Shown: positions 1-6,073 of the stretch, in pieces
How positions within the stretch are numbered: position 1 is the first letter of the stretch
Layout of the letters: every line of letters starts with the position of its first letter
DNA from: an uncultured Eubacteriales bacterium
Lineage (GTDB): Bacteria > Bacillota > Clostridia > Oscillospirales > Oscillospiraceae
Length of the DNA stretch: 12,163 nt
Reading direction: 5' to 3'
Assembly (NCBI GenBank): GCA_958402445.1
Contig: CATXTO010000052.1
Coordinates: 1 to 12,163, forward strand
The notes under the pieces: generated by a model
Seen by the model: the letters and a program-made list of their open reading frames with translations, nothing else
Told to the model about the DNA's origin: nothing
Database searches by the model: none
Position numbers and translations under genes: made by a program

Positions 1-55
1 CCCTACAGCCTGCGATTTTGGGGCGCACCCTGTAGGGGCGAGCTGCGCTCGCCCG
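1..55. repeat. Palindromic interspersed repeat, TGTAGGGGCG family (partial copy plus next copy start)
   Basis: CCCTACA at 1-7 matches the right end of the repeats at 5755-5872. After 23 nt a new left end TGTAGGGGCG begins at 31. It contains a perfect 8-bp hairpin, GGGCGAGC (36-43) and GCTCGCCC (47-54), with loop TGC. No T run follows, so it is not a terminator. The copy seems to lose similarity after about position 55. Related elements lie at 5755-5872 and 12102-12163. It is probably a non-autonomous, REP- or MITE-like element; no transposase is nearby. Confidence 0.7.
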
Positions 56-240
56 TTAAGCCGCACAGGCCCGGGGAATTTTCCGCCGGGTGACCAGAGG
101 CAGCTCCTACATCCCATAATCAATCAATTTTTCATGTGAGCAGGCGGAGGCCGCCGCTGCAGTGTCGGACCAGAGCGGCCTATGACCACGAGAAGTGCGA
201 AGCCCTTACCGCCGGAATTCTGCGGCGGGAAATGAGCCCT
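56..240. other. Non-coding stretch with two small hairpins, no gene recognised
   Basis: I see no convincing coding sequence here. Two local hairpins exist: 70-90 (CCCGGGGA paired with TCC-G-CCGGG, with one bulged G) and 143-155 (GGCGG, loop AGG, CCGCC). Neither is followed by a T run on either strand, so neither looks like a terminator. The end of the upstream gene is not in the window, so this stretch may be its trailer or a long leader region for the response regulator. Confidence 0.4.
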
Positions 241-305
241 GTTCACAAATTGCCCGGGAACTCTTAACAATTTGTTCACTCCAAATCGGAGAAAACGGCT
301 ATAAT
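241..305 (+). promoter_or_regulatory. Promoter of the two-component operon with phased TTMACA-like direct repeats
   Basis: A perfect -10 box, TATAAT, lies at 300-305. Upstream are three TTMACA-like hexamers in the same orientation: TTCACA (242-247), TTAACA (264-269) and TTCACT (275-280). They start 22 and 11 bp apart, so they lie on one helical face, and the last sits near the -35 position (19 nt before the -10 box). This resembles Pho-box style binding sites of OmpR/PhoP regulators (hexamers with about 5 nt between). An overlapping inverted repeat ACAAATTG (245-252) / CAATTTGT (268-275) is also present. Autoregulation by the downstream regulator is inferred. Confidence 0.6.
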
Positions 306-340
306 GTCAATAAAGGCAAAACGAATCGGAGGGAGCTGCC

Positions 341-1024
341 ATGGCGGTATCTGTTTTAATCGTGGAGGATGATAAAAATATCGCGGAGCTGCTGCAGATG
401 TATTTGGAGAAGGAGGGCTATGCCGTCACGGTGGCCCCGGACGGTGGCCAGGGCGTCACCAAGTTCCGGGCAATTCAGCCGGATTTGGTCCTGCTGGACC
501 TGATGCTTCCCGTGCTGGACGGCTGGGGCGTGTGCCGCACCATCCGGGCTGAGAGCCAGGTGCCCATTATCATGCTGACCGCCAAGGGGGAGACCAGCGA
601 CAAGGTCTCCGGCCTGCGTACCGGCGCCGACGACTATATTACCAAGCCCTTTGAGATGAAGGAGGTCCTGGCTCGCATCGAGGCGGTGCTGCGCCGGTCT
701 GGGGCCGCTGGAGAAAAGAAGGCCAATAAGTTGGTTTTTGACAAGCTGGTCATAGACATGGACGCATTCGAGCTCACCGTAGACGGGAAGAAGGTGGAGG
801 CGCCGCCCAAGGAGATGGAGCTGTTGTACCACCTGGCTTCCTCTCCCAACCGGGTCTACACCCGCAATCAGCTGCTGGACGAGGTCTGGGGCTTCGACTA
901 TTTCGGAGATTCCCGTACGGTGGATGTACATGTCAAGCGCCTGCGGGAAAAACTGGAGGGCGTGTCCAGCCAGTGGAGCCTGAAGACCGTTTGGGGTGTG
1001 GGCTATAAATTTGAGGTGGTATGA
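341..1024 (+). CDS. OmpR/PhoP-family response regulator transcription factor
   Basis: This is the cytoplasmic DNA-binding partner of the kinase encoded next. The 227-residue length is typical of the family. The receiver domain spans about residues 4-118, with acidic pocket D10/D11, phospho-acceptor D53 (in LVLLDLMLP), T80 and K102 (TKPF). The winged-helix effector domain covers about 128-227, including RTVDVHVKRLREKLE and a final WGVGYKF typical of OmpR, PhoP, ResD and WalR proteins. The start is set by GGAGGGAG at 328-335, 5 nt before ATG. Its promoter carries phased TTMACA-like repeats that it may bind itself. The kinase gene starts 3 nt after its stop, so the two are co-transcribed and likely coupled. 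The signal sensed is unknown; the HtrA protease downstream suggests an envelope-stress role (inference). Confidence 0.95.
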   Translation: MAVSVLIVEDDKNIAELLQMYLEKEGYAVTVAPDGGQGVTKFRAIQPDLVLLDLMLPVLDGWGVCRTIRAESQVPIIMLTAKGETSDKVSGLRTGADDYITKPFEMKEVLARIEAVLRRSGAAGEKKANKLVFDKLVIDMDAFELTVDGKKVEAPPKEMELLYHLASSPNRVYTRNQLLDEVWGFDYFGDSRTVDVHVKRLREKLEGVSSQWSLKTVWGVGYKFEVV

Positions 1025-1027
1025 CCC

Positions 1028-2461
1028 ATGAAAACCACATTCAGCCGCCTGTTCACCACAACGGCGCTGATTATCCTCTTCGCTGTAACGCTACTGGGCC
1101 TATCCTTCCGGGCCATGGTGAAGAGCTATCTGGCGCAGGAGAAGGAGGACAGCCTGCAGGCCAACGCCACCGCAGTGGCCGGCCTGGCTGCTTCTTATAG
1201 TCAATCAACGGTCACGCTTGATAGCAGTATGGCTTTTCGGGTTAACCTGTCGTTCTCATCCCAAGTGTCCGGAACTGATGCCGTAATTTGCGATGAAAAT
1301 GGCATTGTGGTGTTGTGCTCCTGCTCCGATTTGTTCTGCGAGCACGTAGGCCGGCAGGTGGACGCAGATTATCTGCAACAGGCTCTGCAGCGGGGCAAGG
1401 CCCAGACCGGCGCTGTGAGCGGCCTGTACCAGGATACCCGCTACGCTGTGGCCATGCCCATCGTCCTGTCGGACGGCAGTACCGTGGGCACGGTGCTGGT
1501 TTCCGAGCCGCTCAAGGGCACGGAAGCCATTCTCACGCAGATTACCCAAATGTTCATTTTTGTGGCCCTGATTGTGCTGATGCTCACCGTTCTGTGCGTG
1601 TCCGTCTTTACCCAGAATCAGTGCCGGCCCTTGAAGGATATGGCCGACGCCGCCAAGGAGTTTGGCCATGGGGACTTAAAAACCCGGGTGGAAACAGGCG
1701 GGAACCACACCCTGGAGATTGATGAGCTGGCGGTGGCGTTTAACAACATGGCCTCCTCCCTGGAAAAGAGCGAGTACCAGCGGCAGGAGTTCGTGGCCAA
1801 CGTGAGCCATGAGCTGAAGACGCCCATGACCACCATCGGCGGATATGTGGACGGAATCCTGGACGGCACCGTCCCCCCGGAAAAGGAGCGGCATTATTTG
1901 GCTCTGGTCTCCGATGAAATAAAGCGGCTGTCCAGGCTGGTGCGCAGCATGCTGGACGTATCCCGGCTGCAGGACCAGGGGATTCCCCCGGAGAAGATGG
2001 TCCGGTTTGACGTGACCGAGAGCATGGGGCAGATCCTCATCTCCTTTGAGCAGAAAATCAATGACAAGGGCCTGGACGTGGAGGTGGACTTCCCAGATCA
2101 TCCAGTGTATGCCCGGGGCGAGCTGGACGCCGTCACCCAGGTGATGTACAATCTCATTGACAACGGGGTGAAGTTCTGCGAGCCCGGCGGACGGCTGGGC
2201 CTGCGGATCCGGGAGTCCGGTTCCAAGGTCTATATCTCCGTATCCAATACCGGAAGAACCATTCCCCCGGAGGAGCTGCCCCTGGTGTTCGACCGGTTCC
2301 ACAAGATTGATAAAAGCAGGAGCCTGAACCGGGACGGCTGGGGTCTGGGCCTGTATATTGTCAAGACCATTGTCTGCAGTCATGGCGAGGACATCTCCGT
2401 CACCAGCCGGGATGGAAAAACGGAGTTCACCTTTACCCTGACCAGGGTCAATGGGCTTTAG
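1028..2461 (+). CDS. Membrane sensor histidine kinase (HAMP-HisKA-HATPase)
   Basis: Autophosphorylating sensor that presumably signals to the preceding regulator. Membrane helix 1 covers about residues 9-28, an extracytoplasmic sensor about 31-172, helix 2 about 174-195, then HAMP (about 196-250). The dimerisation domain has H261 in VSHELKTPM. The ATP-binding domain has N375/N379 (NLIDNGVKF) and the glycine box DGWGLGLYIV (436-445). The G1 region reads SNTGRTIPPEELPLVFDRF-like, with Asn-Thr where DxGxG is usual; I believe this variant is common in clostridial kinases. The sensor loop holds C88, C97, C99, C104 and H106, unusual for an exported domain. GAGGTGG at 1013-1019 gives an 8-nt spacer to the ATG. 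The 477-aa length is typical, and the gene appears intact. Confidence 0.94.
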   Translation: MKTTFSRLFTTTALIILFAVTLLGLSFRAMVKSYLAQEKEDSLQANATAVAGLAASYSQSTVTLDSSMAFRVNLSFSSQVSGTDAVICDENGIVVLCSCSDLFCEHVGRQVDADYLQQALQRGKAQTGAVSGLYQDTRYAVAMPIVLSDGSTVGTVLVSEPLKGTEAILTQITQMFIFVALIVLMLTVLCVSVFTQNQCRPLKDMADAAKEFGHGDLKTRVETGGNHTLEIDELAVAFNNMASSLEKSEYQRQEFVANVSHELKTPMTTIGGYVDGILDGTVPPEKERHYLALVSDEIKRLSRLVRSMLDVSRLQDQGIPPEKMVRFDVTESMGQILISFEQKINDKGLDVEVDFPDHPVYARGELDAVTQVMYNLIDNGVKFCEPGGRLGLRIRESGSKVYISVSNTGRTIPPEELPLVFDRFHKIDKSRSLNRDGWGLGLYIVKTIVCSHGEDISVTSRDGKTEFTFTLTRVNGL

Positions 2462-2489
2462 GGCCCGGCCATGGATGCGTTTGAAGAAG

Positions 2490-2523
2490 GCAGGCAAAAC
2501 GCCTGCGGCGGCCCCTGATTTTT
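2490..2523 (+). terminator. Possible weak terminator or attenuator between kinase and protease genes
   Basis: GCAGGC (2490-2495) pairs with GCCTGC (2501-2506) around loop AAAAC. TTTTT follows only at 2519-2523, after GGCGGCCCCTGA. A larger fold pairing GGGCC near 2461 with GGCCC near 2510 would bring the T run next to a stem. This could reduce but probably not abolish read-through into the protease gene 20 bp further on. Confidence 0.3.
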
Positions 2524-2542
2524 CCTTTGCGAGGCAAGCATT

Positions 2543-3844
2543 ATGAGTATGGATAAAAAAATTCCTCTGGAGCCGGAATACGTGCCGGTATCCCAAACGC
2601 CCGAGGAGCGGTATAGCGGCTTTTATGAGACCGGCCCGACCCGTCCGCCAAAAAGTCACGGCGGCCTGGTGGCGGCGGTGCTGCTGACCTGCATCTTCTT
2701 CAGCGGCGTATTCGGCGCTTTGACGATTCTCAATCTGCGGCTAAAGCAAATGACCGGGCCGTCCGGCCCCAATCCCGGGGGCAATTCCGCTCTGGTGGAT
2801 ACGGAGCCGACGCAGACGGAGCCTCCGGAATCCACAGGGACCACGGAGCCCATTGGGCCTGTGGGAGCGGGAGACGGAACGGCGCTGGTGATCAGCCCAA
2901 CGCCGGATTCCGTGCCCAATGTCACCCAGGAGGGCGGCCTGTCGCTTCAGGAGATCTATAAGAAGGTCAGCCCGTCAGTGGTCTCCATTACCGTAAGCCA
3001 AAGCGCAGGTACGGCCTATGGCTCCGGCATCATCATGTCGGCGGACGGGTATATCATCACCAACTGCCATGTCATTGAGGACGCTTGGGCGATTTCCGTG
3101 TTGCTGCCGGATCAGAGCAGCTACTCCGCCGCCCTGATTGGCAAGGACGCAGCCAGCGATTTGGCCGTGCTCCACATTGACGCGGAGGGCCTCGCCGCCG
3201 CGGAGTTCGGGGACTCCGGCTCAGTCCAGGTGGGCGACGCGGTGGTTGCCATCGGCGACCCCCTGGGGCAGGAGCTCTCCGGCACCATGACCGATGGCAT
3301 TATCTCTGCCATCAACCGAAATCTGTCCGTTCAGGGTCGGAGCCTGACCCTTTTGCAGACCACCGCCGCCCTAAACGAGGGCAATTCCGGCGGCCCGCTG
3401 ATTAACTGCTATGGGCAGGTCATCGGGGTGAACACCGCCAAAATCGGAGATTATTACAGCAGCGCCGGGGTGGAGGGCCTGGGGTTCGCCATTCCCATGA
3501 AGGCGGTCAAGGAAGTGGTGGATCAGCTGATCTCCACGGGCTATGTGCCTGGCAGGCCCTCCCTGGGGCTGAAAACGGCTGTATTGGGACCGGAATATCT
3601 GGCCTATTACCGCCTGCCGGAGGGCGCCTATGTCACGGAGATAGACCTGAATTCCGACGCCTACGCCCAGGGGGTGCGGCCAGGAGATATGATTCTATAT
3701 CTGGGAGAGCAGCGCGTGACTTCCCCGGATGCCCTGAGCACAGCGCTGAGTCAATACGAGGCCGGCGATTCCGTGACGCTTGTCTTCTATCGAAAGCAGC
3801 AGCAGATTCAGGTGGAAATTTTACTGGCTGACGCCGGGGCATAG
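2543..3844 (+). CDS. htrA: HtrA/DegP-like membrane-anchored serine protease with PDZ domain
   Basis: Surface quality-control protease expected to degrade misfolded exported proteins. The 433 residues comprise a cytoplasmic N-terminus (1-40), one membrane helix (about 41-65), a Pro/Thr/Glu-rich linker (70-125), a trypsin-like domain (about 134-330) and one PDZ domain (about 336-428). The triad is visible: H176 (ITNCHVIED), D206 (ASDLAVL) and S282 (NEGNSGGPLIN). The start ATG follows GAGG at 2531-2534 with an 8-nt spacer. It lies 81 bp after the kinase gene and 9 bp before the acetyltransferase gene. HtrA genes beside two-component systems recall CssRS-HtrA of Bacillus subtilis, so regulation by the upstream pair is plausible. 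However, I see no TTMACA-type box directly upstream. The family call is secure; the exact role is inferred. Confidence 0.93.
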   Translation: MSMDKKIPLEPEYVPVSQTPEERYSGFYETGPTRPPKSHGGLVAAVLLTCIFFSGVFGALTILNLRLKQMTGPSGPNPGGNSALVDTEPTQTEPPESTGTTEPIGPVGAGDGTALVISPTPDSVPNVTQEGGLSLQEIYKKVSPSVVSITVSQSAGTAYGSGIIMSADGYIITNCHVIEDAWAISVLLPDQSSYSAALIGKDAASDLAVLHIDAEGLAAAEFGDSGSVQVGDAVVAIGDPLGQELSGTMTDGIISAINRNLSVQGRSLTLLQTTAALNEGNSGGPLINCYGQVIGVNTAKIGDYYSSAGVEGLGFAIPMKAVKEVVDQLISTGYVPGRPSLGLKTAVLGPEYLAYYRLPEGAYVTEIDLNSDAYAQGVRPGDMILYLGEQRVTSPDALSTALSQYEAGDSVTLVFYRKQQQIQVEILLADAGA

Positions 3845-3853
3845 GAGGCGGGT

Positions 3854-4297
3854 ATGATACAGATACGGAAGATGGTTCTGGATGATTACAATCCGGTTTT
3901 TCAAATATGGACCAGCACAACCGGGATGGGCTTGAATGAGTTCGACGACTCCAAGGATGGTATCGCGAAATATTTGAACCGAAATCCAAATACTTGCTTT
4001 GTGGCACTGGAGGGAGGGCGAATTGTCGGAGCGATCCTCAGCGGCCATGACGGGCGGCGGGGATATATCCACCATACGGCAGTTGCTTCCGGCAATCGCG
4101 GACAGGGGATCGGAACTGCTTTGCTCCGGGCCGCTGTAAACGCCCTGGAGGAAGAGAACATCCGCAAGGTTGCTCTGGTCGTATTTGAGAAAAATCAAAT
4201 TGGCAACGAGTTTTGGGAGAACCGGGGGTTTCAGGCTAGAACAGATCTGATTTATCGAAACAAGCAGCTGAAAGAAACCAAAAAGTCCGGTGGTTGA
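3854..4297 (+). CDS. GNAT-family N-acetyltransferase, YpeA-like
   Basis: Cytoplasmic acetyl-CoA-dependent acetyltransferase of unknown substrate, 147 residues, a single GNAT domain. Motif A with the acetyl-CoA pyrophosphate loop is at about 76-90 (NRGQGIGTALL), preceded by the strand YIHHTAV. The C-terminal FWENRGFQ (119-127 region) is the usual GNAT ending. The IWTSTTGMG and HDGRRGYIHH segments recall Escherichia coli YpeA, whose function is poorly defined. AGGAGG (3843-3848) overlaps the protease stop codon, giving a 9-bp gap and likely translational coupling. Base composition is lower in G+C than its neighbours (31/60, 28/60, 36/60 and 28/60 in four lines I counted), so it may be a later arrival. 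Protein or small-molecule acetylation cannot be told apart from the sequence. Confidence 0.9.
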   Translation: MIQIRKMVLDDYNPVFQIWTSTTGMGLNEFDDSKDGIAKYLNRNPNTCFVALEGGRIVGAILSGHDGRRGYIHHTAVASGNRGQGIGTALLRAAVNALEEENIRKVALVVFEKNQIGNEFWENRGFQARTDLIYRNKQLKETKKSGG

Positions 4298-4514
4298 TCT
4301 CCATGCACCTTGGGAAACGCCCTGGGGTGATTCCTTTGTGATGCTTCCCAGCCGGCGGGCAGGGCCGGTGCAGACCCACTTGCAATTTCTTGCCTTTTGC
4401 TGTAGGATAGAGGCTGAAATTCTGGTTGCTGAGACGCCGTCCCCAAATCCCGGGTTCGCATTATTTTGACGGCGGCTGCGCTTCCTGATGAAAAACAAAA
4501 AAATGGAGGCTTTT
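4298..4514. other. Intergenic region with weak hairpins, upstream of nudC
   Basis: No gene is recognised. A wobble-rich hairpin at about 4308-4330 (ACCTTGGG with CCCTGGGGT) could weakly end the upstream transcript. CCGGC/GCCGG at about 4352-4368 forms another small stem. TTGACG at 4466-4471 is a possible -35 box, but the sequence 17 nt later (TGAAAA) is a poor -10 box, so the nudC promoter is unclear. The ATG codons at 4488 and 4503 are not preceded by a good ribosome binding site. Confidence 0.35.
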
Positions 4515-5333
4515 ATGCTGCAGGATATTGAGCCCCATGTCTATCACAATGCCATGTCGTTCGACCCGCCGGCGCCGGACGACATCGGTCTTCTTTGCCA
4601 GGCGGGAGGAATTCTGGCGCGGCAGGAGGATGGGGCGCTTCGTCTTCCGCCGGTCCGGGCGTGCGACAGCCCCGCCGGCTGGGTGTACGGCTTTCAGATT
4701 GACGGCGTTCGCTATTATCTGCCCCTGGGCCCGGCGGAAGCGCCGGGCTTTCTCCCGGTTGCGGCCCGGCGGTATCGGAGTCTGGGTCCCAGGCAGACGG
4801 TGTTTGCCTGCGCCGTGGGGGAGAGCCTGAGCCGCTGGTACGCGGGGAACCGCTTCTGCGGCGGCTGCGGCAGGCCTATGCTTCCCAGCTCCCGGGAGCG
4901 GGCGCTGGTCTGTACGGCCTGCGGTCGGACGGTCTATCCCAAAATCTGCCCCGCTGTGATTGTGGCCGTTTGCGATGGGGACCGGTTGCTGCTGACCAAA
5001 TATGCCGGCGGGGAATTCCGGCGGTATGCCCTGGTGGCGGGCTTCAATGAAATTGGTGAGGCCATCGAGCAAACCGTGGCCCGGGAGGTCCTGGAGGAGA
5101 CGGGCCTGCAGGTTCAAAATCTGCGGTTTTACAAGTCGCAGCCCTGGGTGGTGACGGATAGCTTGCTGCTCGGCTTTTTTGCCGATTTGGCCGGCTCCGA
5201 CCAGGTGACCCTTCAGCTCGACGAGCTGTCGGAAGCGGTTTGGGTTCCCAGAGACCAAATACCCGCCAATCACAGTATGGACAGCCTGACCGGCGAGATG
5301 ATGGAGCGATTCCGCGCTGGAAAAGAGCGATAA
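4515..5333 (+). CDS. nudC: NADH pyrophosphatase, zinc-ribbon Nudix hydrolase
   Basis: Hydrolyses NAD(H) to NMN(H) and AMP; NudC enzymes also remove NAD caps from RNA. In this 272-residue form, an N-terminal domain (1-110) precedes a zinc ribbon with C115, C118, C133 and C136. The Nudix box at 176-198 fits Gx5Ex7REUxEExGU exactly, with E191, E194 and E195 for metal binding. The NudC signature SQPW is at 208-211, but the following PFPxS of the family reads VVTDS here. I chose ATG 4515 because TGGAGG (4504-4509) lies 5 nt before it and MLQDIEPHVYHN matches NudC N-termini I recall. An in-frame ATG at 4488 would add 9 residues without a good site. The gene is followed 9 bp later by a small membrane protein gene, probably in one transcript. 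Confidence 0.93.
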   Translation: MLQDIEPHVYHNAMSFDPPAPDDIGLLCQAGGILARQEDGALRLPPVRACDSPAGWVYGFQIDGVRYYLPLGPAEAPGFLPVAARRYRSLGPRQTVFACAVGESLSRWYAGNRFCGGCGRPMLPSSRERALVCTACGRTVYPKICPAVIVAVCDGDRLLLTKYAGGEFRRYALVAGFNEIGEAIEQTVAREVLEETGLQVQNLRFYKSQPWVVTDSLLLGFFADLAGSDQVTLQLDELSEAVWVPRDQIPANHSMDSLTGEMMERFRAGKER

Positions 5334-5342
5334 GGAGAGAAA

Positions 5343-5630
5343 ATGGAAGAGAAAAAGCAAGAATTAGAACAGCCCCAATCGGAGGCCCCGGCGGAGCCAT
5401 CCGAGCAGGAGCCGCAGAAGCAGGGAAATACCCTGGGCGCTGCCATCCGGTGCGTTGCGGCGGCTTATCTGCTGTATCTATGTTATCAGCTGGGCGGTTC
5501 GCTGGTCCAGGGCCAGGTGGAGCGGGTTTGGGAGCGTTGGCTGATGGGCGCGGCGGTGGCGGTTTTTGCCGTGGCTGCAGTTTTTTTGCTGGTGAGGGAG
5601 CTGCCGAAGCTGATTCGAAAAAAGAAATGA
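5343..5630 (+). CDS. Small two-helix membrane protein of unknown function
   Basis: I do not recognise this 95-residue protein. The first 30 residues are hydrophilic and rich in Glu, Gln and Pro. Two hydrophobic segments follow, about 33-52 (with YLLYLCYQLGG) and about 67-84. A basic tail ends in KLIRKKK. Two helices would place both termini on the same side, most likely the cytoplasm given the lysine tail. GGAGAG lies a few nt before the ATG, and the gene begins 9 bp after the nudC stop, so it is probably translated from the nudC message. A hairpin and a terminator follow immediately. The strong start context, intact frame and clear membrane pattern make it a likely real gene; nothing in the sequence shows a function. 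Confidence 0.75.
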   Translation: MEEKKQELEQPQSEAPAEPSEQEPQKQGNTLGAAIRCVAAAYLLYLCYQLGGSLVQGQVERVWERWLMGAAVAVFAVAAVFLLVRELPKLIRKKK

Positions 5631-5633
5631 AAG

Positions 5634-5656
5634 GGAGTCCCCCCAAGAGGGGCTCC
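5634..5656 (+). other. Hairpin directly after the small membrane protein gene
   Basis: GGAGTCCC (5634-5641) pairs with GGGGCTCC (5649-5656) through one U-G wobble, with a 7-nt loop. No T run follows. It may stabilise the 3' end of the transcript ahead of the terminator at 5662-5698. Confidence 0.45.
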
Positions 5657-5661
5657 AGTTT

Positions 5662-5698
5662 GCCAAACCGGACCTCACAGGGGTTCGGCTTGGCTTTT
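5662..5698 (+). terminator. Intrinsic terminator of the nudC operon
   Basis: The left arm, from G5662 to C5674 (GCCAAACCGGACC), pairs with the right arm, G5682 to C5694 (GGTTCGGCTTGGC). There is one A-C mismatch and one G-U pair, around a short loop. TTTTATTT follows at 5695. It fits the end of the nudC and membrane-protein transcript, 30 bp after the last stop codon. Confidence 0.65.
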
Positions 5699-5754
5699 AT
5701 TTGCTATCGGGGTCCTTTGGCTGCGAAATGCAGGGGGGAGCCGCGGCAACGGTA

Positions 5755-5805
5755 TATAGGGGCGGCCTGCGGTCGTTTTGCGGGCGTGCGAAGCACGCCC
5801 CTACA
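5755..5805. repeat. Palindromic interspersed repeat, copy A
   Basis: Begins TATAGGGGCG (one change from TGTAGGGGCG) and ends CCCCTACA (5798-5805), so its ends form inverted repeats. The right half is a perfect hairpin, GGGCGTGC (5782-5789), loop GAA, GCACGCCC (5793-5800). The left-half hairpin is degenerate. It is followed after 20 nt by copy B. Confidence 0.75.
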
Positions 5806-5825
5806 GAGTTCGGTTGGTTGCAGGA

Positions 5826-5872
5826 TGTAGGGGCGACCTGTGGTTGCCCGCGGGCGTAAGCACACCCCTACA
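5826..5872. repeat. Palindromic interspersed repeat, copy B
   Basis: 47 bp from TGTAGGGGCG to CCCCTACA, with perfect 8-bp terminal inverted repeats. Inside are two hairpins: GGGCGACC (5831-5838) with GGTTGCCC (5842-5849), loop TGT, and GGGCGT (5852-5857) with ACACCC (5862-5867), one mismatch. This two-hairpin plan, one complete copy long, is the clearest example in the window. Confidence 0.8.
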
Positions 5873-6073
5873 GGATGCAGGCTGGTCCGGGGCAAGGGAT
5901 TCCAAGACCATCCTGTTCAGGAGAAATCTGGGGCATGTAGCCGAATCAACCGGCTGTTGCGGCGAAAACAACCAGCCGTTGTAGGGGAAAATAGAAAAAA
6001 TGAACGATTGGGTGATAGCTTTTTTCCGCCTTTTGTGGCATAGTAGGGGCAGAACAACTGGGAGGTATGAAGT
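5873..6073. other. Intergenic leader of the XRE/LiaF-like gene
   Basis: No gene is seen. An imperfect hairpin lies at about 5949-5981 (AACCGGCTGTTG against CAACCAGCCGTT, two bulges). TGTAGGGG at 5980-5987 and GTAGGGGC at 6043-6050 resemble repeat left ends but lack the rest of the element. A possible extended -10 box, TG-G-CATAGT, sits at 6036-6044, without a clear -35 box. GGAGG (6061-6065) serves the downstream ATG with an 8-nt spacer. Confidence 0.4.

Noticed and set aside
36..54. Hairpin near the left edge as a terminator of an upstream gene
   Set aside because: No T run follows on either strand, and the stem is part of the interspersed repeat.
1676..2659. Long reading frame of 327 codons antisense to the kinase gene
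   Set aside because: Its product has no recognisable domain and is His/Gly/Leu-rich in the manner of antisense frames in GC-rich genes. The kinase on the + strand has every expected motif.
4441..4470. GGGTTCG near 4452 resembling a tRNA T-loop
   Set aside because: No matching acceptor, D or anticodon stems can be drawn around it.
4461..5360. Long - strand frame of 299 codons antisense to nudC
   Set aside because: nudC has an intact zinc ribbon and Nudix box; the antisense product looks like low-complexity shadow sequence.
5755..5872. CRISPR-like array: repeats of about 50 bp with spacers of 20-23 nt
   Set aside because: There are only two adjacent copies, they differ from each other in sequence and length, and the spacers are too short. 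No cas gene is present. The terminal inverted repeats fit a palindromic interspersed element better.
5704..5895. Short reading frames across the repeats at 5755-5872
   Set aside because: They simply translate the palindromic repeats and have no convincing ribosome binding site or domain.
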